Source of the DNA: Vigna angularis
Taxonomy: Eukaryota > Streptophyta > Magnoliopsida > Fabales > Fabaceae
Assembly (NCBI RefSeq): GCF_016808095.1
Contig: NC_068978.1
Span: forward strand, 23,428,806 to 23,492,805
Reading direction: 5' to 3'
DNA: 64,000 nt
Shown: piece after piece, positions 23,601-32,834 of the stretch
Layout of the letters: each line of letters opens with the position of its first letter
Numbering within the stretch: position 1 is the first letter of the stretch
The notes under the pieces: model-generated
Seen by the model: the letters and a program-made list of their open reading frames with translations, nothing else
Databases searched by the model: none
Told to the model about the DNA's origin: nothing
Program-made: the position numbers and the translations under genes

Positions 23601-24610
23601 TAAGAACAAATCTTAATAAGAGTTTCAAATTCAAAAACAGATAGTATTTTAAATATGATGATTCAAAAACAGATAGTTTTATTGTCTGGATTTTAAGTAA
23701 TTAAAAGATTTTTCCTGTGATTTGTTCTGCCAGATTTCTTGACAAGGCAGCAATCACTGAAAATGAAGGGAACTTAGAAGAGAAACAGAGTCCGTGGAGA
23801 CTTGCAACAGTGACTAAGGTCGAAGAACTGAAGCTTATCATCAACATGATCCCCATTTGGGTGTTCACTTTACCATTTGGAATCTGTGCTGCACAAACCT
23901 CCACTTTCTTCATCAAGCAAGGTGCCATCATGAACAGAAAATTAGGCAATGGGTTTGAGGTCCCTCCAGCTTCAATTTTCACTCTTGCTGCTCTTGGGAT
24001 GATATCTGCAGTGATTCTGTATGACAATGTCCTTGTGCCAACCCTAAGAAAGCTAACAGGAAATGAAAGAGGAATCAACATCCTCCAAAGGATTGGTATT
24101 GGAATGGTTTTCTCAGTTCTCTCAATGATAGTAGCAGCTTTGGTAGAAAGAAAGAGGCTTGATGCTGTTGAGATGAATGGACCAATAAAGGGTTCTTTAT
24201 CAATGAGTGTCTTTTGGTTGGGCCCACAATTTATAATCATTGGAGTTGGTGATGGGTTTGCTCTTGTGGGCTTGCAAGAGTATTTCTATGACCAAGTGCC
24301 AGACTCAATGAGAAGCTTGGGAATAGCACTCTACCTTAGTGTGATTGGGGCTGCAAGTTTTCTAAGCAGTGTGTTGATAACGATTGTTGATCATGTGACA
24401 AGTAAGAGTGGGAAGAGTTGGTTTGGTAAGGATTTGAATTCTAGCCGCTTGGACAAATTCTTTTGGCTTCTGGCATTGATCACCACATTGAACTTGTTCA
24501 TGTTTGTGTTCTTTGCTCGCAAGTATAACTACAAGAATGTACAGAAGTTGGCCGTGGCTGATTGTTATGAAGACAAAAGTGATGATGGTAAAGCAGATGT
24601 TAGAGTCTGA
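17541..24610 (+). CDS. NPF5.6-like: NRT1/PTR family transporter (NPF5-type), four exons
   Basis: Exons read from splice signals: 17541-17682, 22518-22735, 22866-23413 and 23734-24610. All introns are GT...AG, the lengths sum to 1785 nt, and the product is 594 residues, the usual size for the family. NPF proteins are 12-helix plasma- or vacuolar-membrane proton-coupled carriers of nitrate, peptides or hormones. Visible signatures: HKGRVPLRASTGSWRSS before helix 1; the proton-coupling ExxER motif as EFSER in helix 1 (split from exon 1 by intron 1); NVNYWSGVTTLMPLLGGF and ADAYLGRY; LISIGTGGHKPSLESFGADQF; FFNWWNSGLCSG; FTLPFGICAAQTSTFFIKQG in the C-terminal half; and VGLQEYFYDQVPDSMRSLG near the C-terminus. 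The wording best fits the NPF5.6/5.7 branch as I recall it; substrate is not predictable. Intron 1 is 4.8 kb. No disabling change seen, so probably functional. Confidence 0.9.
18896..18933. repeat. (TA)n microsatellite
   Basis: About 18 TA units within intron 1 of the NPF gene, flanked by imperfect TATA-rich sequence. Confidence 0.9.
20521..20638. repeat. Compound (CTAT)n/(TA)n microsatellite
   Basis: Runs of CTAT around 20524-20582 are followed by roughly 24 TA units at 20587-20638, all inside intron 1 of the NPF gene. Likely length-polymorphic. Confidence 0.9.
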
Positions 24611-25572
24611 ACTCGTGAAAATTAATTCTATTCAGCACAAGTCACCACCAAGGTTTCTTCAACCGATGAACAAAATATACTTATTATTTCTACTGTTAGA
24701 ATCCTTAAATTTCATCTTAAGCTTCAACTAGCTTATGATCCTAGCCCAAGAGTTTTAGTTTTTGTTTTAGTTGTTTATGGTATCATGTAATATGACATAA
24801 GATTATGTGTGTAATTTCCATTTCAAAAAGTTGTCATTCACGTTTCACATATTATCTCGTTTGTCGTATTTTTTTTTTTGTTACTTACTGACTAGACTAA
24901 TTTGATATTTAAATATGCCTTACATACCTAAACAAACAATAGAGTAGTTTGTATTGAAAATTTAAGCATGATTTGAAATCTCATTGATAGACATGAACAA
25001 AACTGAATATCTTATAAAAAAATTCATAAACTCAATATTTTAAGATTTTAGAATAAAAATATAAGATATTTTTTGTTATGAATTCAATTTATGTTTTATT
25101 AAAGTTGGATATTTTAGTAAATTCTTTAAAAAGATTCATATGATTGAAAATGCTTTTAAATTTGTGGCAAATTTCTAATATACAAAATAAACTTTGAATA
25201 TAGTGTACTTGAATAACAAATTTGATAAACAAATAAAAAGGCTGGTTCCTAAAGATTAAGATTCGAAAATGATAAAAATTTAAAGATGAAAACTAATGTA
25301 AAGCAAATTGAAAATATTCTATATGATTCTTGCTTTACAAAAAAAACTAAGCAAAAAGAGTTAATAGTAAGGGTGATAAAGTGGGTCAAATTTGTCGGAT
25401 TAACATGTCAACCTAATATAAAATAGGTGAGTCGGGTCAAGAATTTCAACAAATCATCCTAGAGTAGCCTGAAAATCCACCAACTCGTCGGGCTAGCCTG
25501 CGGTTCAAGAGAGGCTAGCATGCAAGTAAAGATAAGTCAGCCCGCAACTTGTTTGAAAAAAAAGGCATATTG
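24611..25572. other. NPF 3' region and unassigned intergenic sequence
   Basis: The 3' untranslated region probably extends to about 24.85 kb. From about 25370 a GGGTGATAAAGTGGGTC... stretch with several GGGTC/GGGCTAGCC motifs resembles the subterminal sequence of plant hAT elements. I see no matching opposite end, so this is only a suspicion. The TATTG target copy of the next element is at 25568-25572. Confidence 0.35.
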
Positions 25573-25847
25573 TGTTAGGTTCCTTTATGCAGGGAATCGT
25601 AACATATGACTCTCCTCTCTCACAACACTCAAACAGTAGAAAAGAGATGAATGTATACATATTTCATTAATTCTGTAAAGTATGGAAAAACAGAATTACA
25701 ATAAGTGTCCCAAGGAAGCCTCCCTTCCTCCACTGGAAAATATCCAGTCTATTCCAAAAGTAAAATATATGATAATCCTCTTTCCACCTATTCTGTTATT
25801 ATTTATACCCTCTCTCTACTAACAACTAACTTCTTTTATTCCTAACA
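25573..25847 (-). repeat. 3' LTR of the phytochrome-carrying gypsy element
   Basis: 275 bp, starting TGTTAGGTTCC and ending ATTCCTAACA on the + strand. It pairs with 32835-33109 with about nine mismatches, three of them clustered at 25604-25609. Confidence 0.92.
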
Positions 25848-25852
25848 TTACT

Positions 25853-26161
25853 CTACCCGTCAAAATCAACCTTGTCCTCAAGGTTGAAGTCAGGGAACTG
25901 TTATTTGAGGTAATGCTCCTCTTTCCAGGTGGCGCCCTCCAAATTTTGGTCTAGAGGCTTGGGTGGTGGCAAATCCTCCTCCAATGTCTTCCATTCTTCT
26001 TCGATTCTATTGACTTCCCACATTCTGGTCACCTCTTTTCCAAAACTATAAGCCCGGAGAAGATGATCTTTGATGTCTTTCAATGCTTCCAACAGCTCTC
26101 TCCCCTCTGCAAGTCCCTCTTTATTGGGAGTTAAGTCACTCTCTTCTGTCTCCCCCTCCAT
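25853..26161 (-). pseudogene. C-terminal tail of gypsy pol
   Basis: An 86-residue frame rich in acidic residues ends LEGATWKEEHYLK. After one TAA it continues in frame as QFPDFNLEDKVDFDG and a stop. The pattern GATWE-x-FPDFNLEDKV is the typical end of plant Ty3/gypsy integrase/chromo-type C-termini. It is in frame with the phytochrome PAS region upstream (26584-26165), separated only by TAA at 26165. The stretch between the last phytochrome-like residues (AYILQEI, ~26195) and GATWK is not recognisable to me. Confidence 0.7.
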
Positions 26162-26164
26162 AAA

Positions 26165-27099
26165 TTACGCTTGGCTCAAGCTCCAAGCTAGAGTCATGGT
26201 TTCAATCTCTTGTAGTATATAAGCTAACTCTTTGGGTTCAGAAAAATTTTCTCTGCCCATTGGCTTGTGTTCTTCAAAGGACTGATTCAGATCTGGCATT
26301 ACAACCTGCAAGAAGCAAAAACAACCAAGTATATTCCCACCAGAATCAATTCTCTTGTTTGCTGTTATAAAACTCTCAACAAATTCTCCATTTCTATCAA
26401 AAAATCCAAATGGTAACTTCTCAGAATCTTGGCCACTTATTCCACGGTATATTAAAATCATAAAATTAGTCAGGGTATCATGACCTTTTGGTGGACAAAA
26501 ACTTCCAAATATTTCACCAGGAAGCAATTTTCCTATGACTTCATCCCTTTTCCAACTAGTTAGCCTTTCCATGGCTGCTTCCATTCAGAACAGCAGGCAC
26601 TCTCATCAGAAGAAAATATGGGTGGAATCAGTGGACTGAGACTCTAGACGATTGCTTTGTAATCACCTCCCAACTTGATTAATTTATCTTGAACCATTTT
26701 CTCATAAGTGATGTCTTGACCTACAAAGCATACCTGACAACAGAATCTGTGTAGTCCCTACTAGTGCAAGTATTGACCATGAGATATACAACTTTCTGTT
26801 GTTGTTGAAGCCAAAAGTGCTTTATTTTAAACTCTACACTTTTGTCCTCCTCTCCTTGCAAGGCTCTGCTTAGAGTATTTTTAAAAGTGTCACATGAGTC
26901 CACATGTATAATTTCATTTACCATGGATTTCCCCATAGCTATATTGCCTTGTATACTTGTCAGTTCAGCAATCTTTGAATTCCATCCATTGATTACCCCA
27001 CCTGAATCAACCCCAAAAATCGGAATTATTGTAGTCTCGATTAATCTCACCATTTCAAGTGCTACTGAACTGATTTCATCCATCACTCCAGTTGAAGTG
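26165..27099 (-). pseudogene. PHYE-like fragment: Captured phytochrome fragment, PAS repeats (3' part)
   Basis: Minus-strand reading gives the first phytochrome PAS repeat ([49 protein letters not shown]). After indels it gives the second PAS repeat (AAMERLTSWKRDEVIGKLLP, FGSFCPPKGHDTLTNFMI, GQDSEKLPFGFFDRNG, ANKRIDSGGNILGCFCFLQV), then KELAYILQEI, where it ends. Phytochromes are red/far-red photoreceptors and these PAS repeats lie between the photosensory module and the histidine-kinase-related domain. NTCTSRDYT and AMERLT point to a PHYE-type donor as I recall the family. Damage: two single-base losses (near 26743 and 26586) and a TAG (GDYKAIV*SL near 26660). It is not a working gene; it lies inside an LTR element. 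Confidence 0.85.
27095..27099. other. Target duplication AAGTG, left copy
   Basis: AAGTG precedes the copia element at 27100 and recurs at 31293-31297. It falls inside the phytochrome fragment. Confidence 0.92.
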
Positions 27100-27251
27100 T
27101 GTTAGATGTTAAGATGTGTGTCTTTGTTATTTGGGCTTAGTCTATTCTGTATTAAGGGCATTGGCCCATATCTTACAATATAAATAAACTATCCTATGTG
27201 TAGTCTAAACACACAAGGGATATTTTCTCCCAATCTTCTTTATTTCTCACA
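27100..27251 (+). repeat. 5' LTR of the young copia
   Basis: 152 bp, TGTTAGATG...TTTCTCACA. It contains a TATA-like ATATAAATAAAC near 27178-27190. Among the shorter LTRs for a full-size copia element. Confidence 0.95.
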
Positions 27252-27668
27252 TGGTATCTAGAGCACAGGAATAGTTCCAGTCAACTCCACAGTCTCCGGC
27301 ATCCATCACTGCTGCTGTTCTCGCAGTCGCCGCCGCTGCCGTCGCCACCGCTGCCGTCGCCACCGTCGCCGCCGCTGCCGTCACCACCGCCGCCGCCGTC
27401 GCCGGAGTTCCAGAATCGACCGGCGACCACACCATCGGAAGCGTCTCGGCCGGGCGACCACCGTCGTACGAAGATCGCGGCGATCGGACCTCTCACGCGC
27501 CTCCACGCGCCGCCGCAAGAGTCGCCGCTGCCGCCGCGCGTGCCGGCGCGTCGCTGGAGCTTTCCACCGCCGATCAGCACCGCCGTGATCGCCTCCTCGC
27601 CCTCTTTCTGGATCTGTGGTCGTTGTGTCAATCAGAGCACTTTGAATTTTTAGGGTTTCTCCCTCTCC
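27252..27668 (+). other. Copia leader with GC-rich GCCGCC/GTCGCC repeat, gag missing
   Basis: The primer-binding site TGGTATCTAGAGCACAGG opens the leader. From 27310 to 27420 the sequence is a degenerate trinucleotide repeat (CGCCGCTGC, CGTCGCCACC), far more GC-rich than anything else in the window. Gag normally occupies this position (about 250 residues before the zinc knuckle). No gag-like frame is visible, and the minus-strand frames here are low-complexity shadows. Confidence 0.7.
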
Positions 27669-30600
27669 ATGGCTGGCCAACTTGATGATCGGAGTCAGTC
27701 TCGCCAATCAGGTAAAGGACGTCCAAAATGTGACCACTGTGGCAAGCTAGGCCACAAAATTGATAGATGTTATGCGCTTCATGGACATCCTCCTCGACCT
27801 ATAGCAATGGCTAATTCTGATCCACCTCTCCCATCACCGTTTGCAGACCATCCTACATCAAATCCCATAAATAACCCTTTACTCTTTCAGGAATTTCTCA
27901 AATGGTATGAGGACCGTCAGCACTCTAGTTTCACTACATCTGCTTCTATTACACGCACAGGTACTCCTTTTGTTGGTCTGACTCACTCTCTCGGATCTTG
28001 GGTCCTTGACTCAGGCGCCACCGATCATATCACTGGTAACAAGTCCTTGTTTTCTTCCTTGTCATGTCCGGTTAATTTACCCTCGGTAACGATGGCTGAT
28101 GGGTCTAGAGTCTCATCTCATGGTATTGGTACTGTTCATATTTTTCCATCCATATCCATTGATAATGTACTTTATGTCCCTGGGTCTCCGTTTAACTTAT
28201 TGTCCGTAAGTCGTCTAACTCGTTCCCTTAATTGTGTTATTTCTTTTACCAAAGATTCTGTTTGGTTGCAGGACCGGAGTTCGAAACACATGATTGGCAC
28301 AGGATGTGAGTCTCATGGCCTATATCATCTCAGCCCTTCTCCACATGCTGGCGTAATCATGGAGTCACCATCCCTTCTTCATGCTCAGTTAGGTCATCCC
28401 AGTCTTGCCAAACTGCAGCAACTTGTTTCGAGTCTGTCCAAATTATCAAGTTTGTCGTGTGAGTCTTGTCAGTTAGGTAAACATACTCATAGTTCCTTTC
28501 CTCGTAGTGTTTCACAACGAGCGTCATCCCCCTTTTCATTGGTTCATTCTGATATTTGGGGACCTAGTCGTGTTAAGTCAACTTTAGGATTTCAGTATTT
28601 TGTTACCTTTATTGATGACTATTCCAGATGTACTTGGTTGTTTCTCATGAAGAATCGTTCTGAGTTGTTTTCTATTTTTCAAACCTTTTTCAATGAAATA
28701 AAAACTCAGTTTGGGGTTTCTATTCGCACTTTACGCAGTGATAATGGCCGTGAATACCTTTCTCAACAGTTTAAACATTTTATGGCTTCTCATGGCATTC
28801 TTCACCAAACCTCATGTGCTTATACCCCTCAACAAAATGGGGTGGCTGAGCGCAAGAATAGACACCTTATTGAAACAACTCGTACCCTTCTCATTCATGG
28901 TTAAGTACCCTCACGTTTTTGGGGTGATGCTGTTCTCACGGCATGTTATCTTATCAACCGCATGCCATCTTCCGTCCTAGAAAACAAAATCCCTCATTCT
29001 ATCTTATTTCCTCAAGACCCTCTGCATCCATTACCTCTTCGAGTTTTTGGGTCTACATGTTTTGTTCATGATTTTAGTCCTGGTCTTGATAAGTTGTCTC
29101 CTAGGTCTCACAAATGTGTCTTCTTAGGATTTCCACGGTCACAAAAGGGCTATAAGTGTTTTTCCCCTTCCCTCAATCGTCATTTTATCTCTGCTGATGT
29201 CACTTTTGATGAGTCTTCTTTTTACTTTTCACATCTATCTTCTAGTTCTGTACCTCTCCCTGTTACTGTTGATATTCCTATTATCTGTGATCCTCCTGGT
29301 GATGCTCCACCCATTTTGTCTTCTCCTTCTTTAGACTCTCATTCACCACAGGATCATCCTTCACCTCCACCCCTTCAGGTTTATAGTCGCCGTAATTGTC
29401 TCCCTCATGACTCACTTCCGGTGCCGCCTCATGTGTCTCCTCCGGCTCCAGCAATTGAGTCTGACTTGCCTATTGCCCTCCGTAAAGGTATACGCTCTAC
29501 CCGTAACCCTTCCCTCCATTATACTGTTCTTAATTACCACAGATTATCTCCATCTTTTTATACTTGTCTCTCATCCATTTCTTCTGTGTCAATTCCCAAA
29601 TCTGTGGGTGATGCCTTAACTCATCCTGGTTGGCGTCAAGCTATGATGGATGAATTAAGTGCTTTACAGGAAAGTGGAACTTGGGAGCTTGTCCAATTAC
29701 CATCTGGAAAGTCTGTTGTTGGTTGCAGGTGGGTGTATGCTATCAAGGTTGGTCCTGATGGCACCATTGATCGTCTGAAAGCTCGACTGGTTGCCAAAGG
29801 CTACACACAGATTTTTGGTTTGGATTATGGTGATACTTTTTCTCCAGTGGCAAAAATGACCTCTGTTCGCCTGTTCATTGCCATGGCCGCTCTTCGACAA
29901 TGGCCTCTTTACCAACTTGATGTCAAAAATGCTTTTCTCAATGGTGATTTGCAGGAAGAAATTTATATGGAGCAACCGCCTGGCTTTGTTGCTCAGGGGG
30001 AGTCATCTGGATTGGTATGTCGTCTTCGCAAATCCTTATATGGCCTAAAACAGTCTCCTCGGGCCTGGTTTGGTAAATTCAGTTGTGTTGTTCAACAATT
30101 TGGTATGTCTCGCAGTGAAGCGGATCATTCAGTGTTCTATCGCCACTCGAGTGCTGGATGTATCTATTTAATAGTGTATGTCGATGATATTGTTCTCACA
30201 GGAAGCGACTATCTTGGCATCTCTCAGATGAAACAACACCTTTGTCATCATTTTCAAACCAAAGATCTTGGCAAACTCCGGTACTTTTTGGGTATTGAAG
30301 TAGCACAATCCAATGATGGTATTGTCATATCTCAGAGGAAGTATGCGTTAGACATCTTGGAGGAAACAGGGTTAATGAATTGTAAATCTGTTGAGACACC
30401 TATGGACCCTAACATCAAACTCCTACCAAATCAGGGGGAGCCTTTCTCAGATCCTGAACGGTACAGAAGACTAGTTGGTAAATTAAACTATCTTACTGTT
30501 ACGCGTCCTGACATTTCCTTCGCAGTTAGTGTGGTGAGTCAATTTCTAAACTCCCCATGTGAAGACCATTGGGATGCAGTTGTTCGTATACTGAAGTATA

Positions 30601-31133
30601 TTAAAAGATCACCTGGAAAAGGTTTGCTATATGGCCCTAACAACGATACAAAGATCGTTTGCTATTCAGATGCTGATTGGGCTGGTTCCCCTTCTGATAG
30701 GAGGTCTACTTCTGGATATTGTGTCTCTATTGGTAGCAACTTGATATCTTGGAAAAGTAAGAAGCAAAGTGTTGTGGCAAGGTCGAGTGCAGAAGCAGAA
30801 TATAGAGCTATGGCATCAGCTACTTGCGAGCTTGTGTGGCTTAAACAATTGCTTAGTGAATTGAAATTTGGAGATGTCACTCACATGATACTTATATGTG
30901 ATAATCAAGCTGCTCTCCATATTAGCTCTAACCCTGTCTTCCATGAGAGAACCAAACACATTGAAGTTGATTGTCATTTCATTCGAGAAAAAATCATATC
31001 CGGAGATATCAAGACTGAGTTTGTTAACTCAAGCAACCAGTTGGCAGACATATTCACTAAATCCTTACGAGGACCTAGAATTGATTATCTTTGTAACAAG
31101 CTTGGAACATATGATTTATATGCTCCAGCTTGA
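27669..31133 (+). pseudogene. Copia pol polyprotein, one in-frame stop
   Basis: A single frame of 1155 codons is broken once, by TAA at 28902 (after TLLIHG). Domains: CCHC knuckle CDHCGKLGHKIDRC (residues 21-34); protease WVLDSGATDHITG (111-123); integrase zinc region with LGHPSLAKL and CESCQLGKH; integrase core with DIWGP, RSDNGREY and NGVAERKNR, giving the DDE triad; RT from GCRWVYAIKVGPDG with LIVYVDDIVLTGSD; RNase H with CYSDADWAG, SSAEAEYRAMA, KHIEVDCHFIREK; and LADIFTKSL near the end. The polyprotein reverse-transcribes and integrates element DNA. Start at 27669 is only the first ATG; the true gag start is lost. The stop separates protease/integrase from the rest of integrase and RT, so this copy probably cannot move by itself. 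Confidence 0.92.
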
Positions 31134-31140
31134 GGGGGAG

Positions 31141-31292
31141 TGTTAGATGTTAAGATGTGTGTCTTTGTTATTTGGGCTTAGTCTATTCTGTATTAAGGGC
31201 ATTGGCCCATATCTTACAATATAAATAAACTACCCTATGTGTAGTCTAAACACACAAGGGATATTTTCTCCCAATCTTCTTTATTTCTCACA
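31141..31292 (+). repeat. 3' LTR of the young copia
   Basis: 152 bp, identical to the 5' LTR except TACCCTATG for TATCCTATG. Followed by AAGTG at 31293-31297. Confidence 0.95.
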
Positions 31293-31765
31293 AAGTGTCA
31301 ATTTTCTACACAAAGTTTGAAGTCTTTGGACCGGTGATCTCAGTGTCTTGGAAATAATCTCTTATCATTAGTTGTAATTAGTGAATATCATTGATTTCTA
31401 ACACTTCCCAAGGAAAACTTTTGTTTTTGACTACTTCAAGAAAAACTTTGAATGATGATCTTGGGTTTATTTTTCCTCCATCATCCCTATCCTCTAGATG
31501 ATGCTTGGTTCCTCCCTATTTGACTTCCTTAGCAGTGTGAGACCTGAATAAGAACAAGAAATGTTTTGAATTGATTCTTGTCGTGGCCATGCCACAAACC
31601 GCATCACCCAATGAAGCAGCACTTGGACAACCAGCATCAGCTAAACTATCTGTTGTCAACCCTGTTGAATCCCCATGATTACTAAGTAGCCCTTATGCAA
31701 TGTCTTTTACCTGTGCTTCAGTTAGAGATGTACCTAACAACCAGCAGTTTCCATCATAAGACAAG
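31293..31765 (-). pseudogene. PHYE-like fragment: Captured phytochrome fragment, PHY-domain end (5' part)
   Basis: Reading the minus strand from about 31765: [102 protein letters not shown]. These are the consecutive landmarks of the phytochrome PHY domain end and linker to PAS1. Four substitution stops are seen (TAA for the usual Glu in KDIAEWLL, TAG for Trp in VKWGG, TAA in IHSLQL, TAG near SNFV), with no frameshift in this part. It continues across the copia insertion into 27099-26195. The 5' boundary falls directly in the gypsy protease. Confidence 0.85.
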
Positions 31766-31968
31766 GCAGCCCCATCACCTAAATATACATTATAAGGGGG
31801 CGTATCCTCACTTTTCAGCCCTAATTCCTCCACCAATCTAGTGGAAATAAGGCTATGACTCGCCCTATTGTCAATCAACACCAATACCTTTCTCCCTTGC
31901 ACCCAACCTCGCAGTTTCATTGTTTTAGACTGTGTTAAACCACCTGCAGATAATACAGATAACTCCAT
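31766..31968 (-). pseudogene. Gypsy protease remnant fused to phytochrome
   Basis: The frame starting at 31968 reads TMKLRGWVQGRKVLVLIDNR then ASHSLISTRLVEELGLKSED, and on to YNVYLGDG, the typical retropepsin arrangement of this gypsy group. The active-site Asp-Ser/Thr-Gly is changed to DNR, so it would be inactive as it stands. At LGDG the gypsy similarity ends and phytochrome begins in the same frame (GAALSYDGN). The junction lies at or near a short GATGG stretch plausible in both parents. Confidence 0.75.
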
Positions 31969-32160
31969 GGTTTTTTGTTCGATTTCGGGACCCTCATCTA
32001 CCTCATCTTCTTCGTCTTCCTGCCCTCCGTCGGCGTTGACAGTTACCTCCGACGATCCCCGATACGTCTCCGTCCTCGCAACTGTCCCCGAGCTTGAGTT
32101 ACATCTTCCCCATGTCGTACCTCCTTTCCCCGCAGTTCCACCACCAGTTATAATCCTAGC

Positions 32161-32790
32161 TCAAAGATTAACAGAGACAGAAAGTGAGGAGTGATCTGGT
32201 TTTCCCGATGCTCGCGGCACCAGAATTTCCAACTCCTGGATGTCCTCGTCGACTCTCCCCTCTTTTCGCTCCCCTGCCAGCTCCTCACAAACGGTGCCCC
32301 GATTTAGTCCGCCAGACCTCTGCGTCAGAGCGTTGGTGAACATCTTCCAAGTTGGATGCGTTGTTTTCTTCCACCAGAAGTGGAACCAAAAGCTCGCTAA
32401 ACCTCCCTCCATGCATCTATAGATGAACTTCATCTTCTCCTTCTCTGTCACGCTCTGGAGGTCGAAGAATTTCTCTACCTGTGCGATCCAGCCCATGGGA
32501 TCTGCACCTTCAAATGTAGGTAGTTCAACGCGCTTCCTTCAACAGCGTCGAACTTCTCCTCTGTCTTCTTCTGATTCCTCCTCTGAGTTTTCTGGTAGTC
32601 ATCGTTCGCGTCCAGCATTGACGAAATCACGTCTTCCTTCGGAGCTCTGATGCTGGTTCCTGGTTCATCGTTCTCGAGCGCGGCCAAACGCTTGGAATTC
32701 GCGAGGTATCGCTCTCATCTTCGCTTTCAACTCTTCTACTGTCGATTCAATCGCGATCAATCTTCCCTCCATTCTTCTTCTTCACCGCGC
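32161..32790 (-). pseudogene. Gypsy gag remnant of the phytochrome-carrying element
   Basis: From about 32775 the minus strand reads a gag-like N-terminus (EGRLIAIESTVEELKAKMRA). Frames at 32687-32475 and 32496-32161 follow in different phases, the second with gag core wording (WIAQVEKFFDLQSVTEKEKM, ASFWFHFWWKKTTHPTWKMF). The second frame is in phase with the protease frame at 31968, interrupted by stops. At least one frameshift separates the two parts. Gag forms the particle that packages element RNA; this copy is inactive. Confidence 0.65.
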
Positions 32791-32834
32791 TCTGTTTGCT
32801 CCTTTGATACAGATCCGGCAAGTCGGACCAAATC

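Larger units (their letters stand above)
27100..31292 (+). mobile_element. Young Ty1/copia element nested in the phytochrome fragment
   Basis: A 4193-bp element with 152-bp LTRs (27100-27251 and 31141-31292) that differ by a single C/T change. It has a TGGTATCTAGAGC primer site (initiator tRNA-Met type) directly after the 5' LTR, a TTGAGGGGGAG polypurine tract before the 3' LTR, and AAGTG target duplications. One reading frame, 27669-31133, spans zinc knuckle to RNase H with one stop. Gag upstream of the zinc knuckle is missing. The element is opposite in strand to its host gypsy element and clearly younger (LTR divergence ~0.7% against ~3%). Confidence 0.95.

Noticed and set aside
23701..24240. 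179-residue minus-strand frame over NPF exon 4
   Set aside because: Antisense shadow of a conserved transporter exon.
25901..27086. A resident truncated phytochrome gene on the minus strand
   Set aside because: The fragment is bounded on both sides by gypsy coding sequence and LTRs with TATTG duplications, and carries stops and indels.
27281..27707. Three overlapping minus-strand frames (62-116 residues) rich in Gly/Ala/Arg
   Set aside because: They are readings of the GC-rich trinucleotide tract in the copia leader; no domain and no independent start context.
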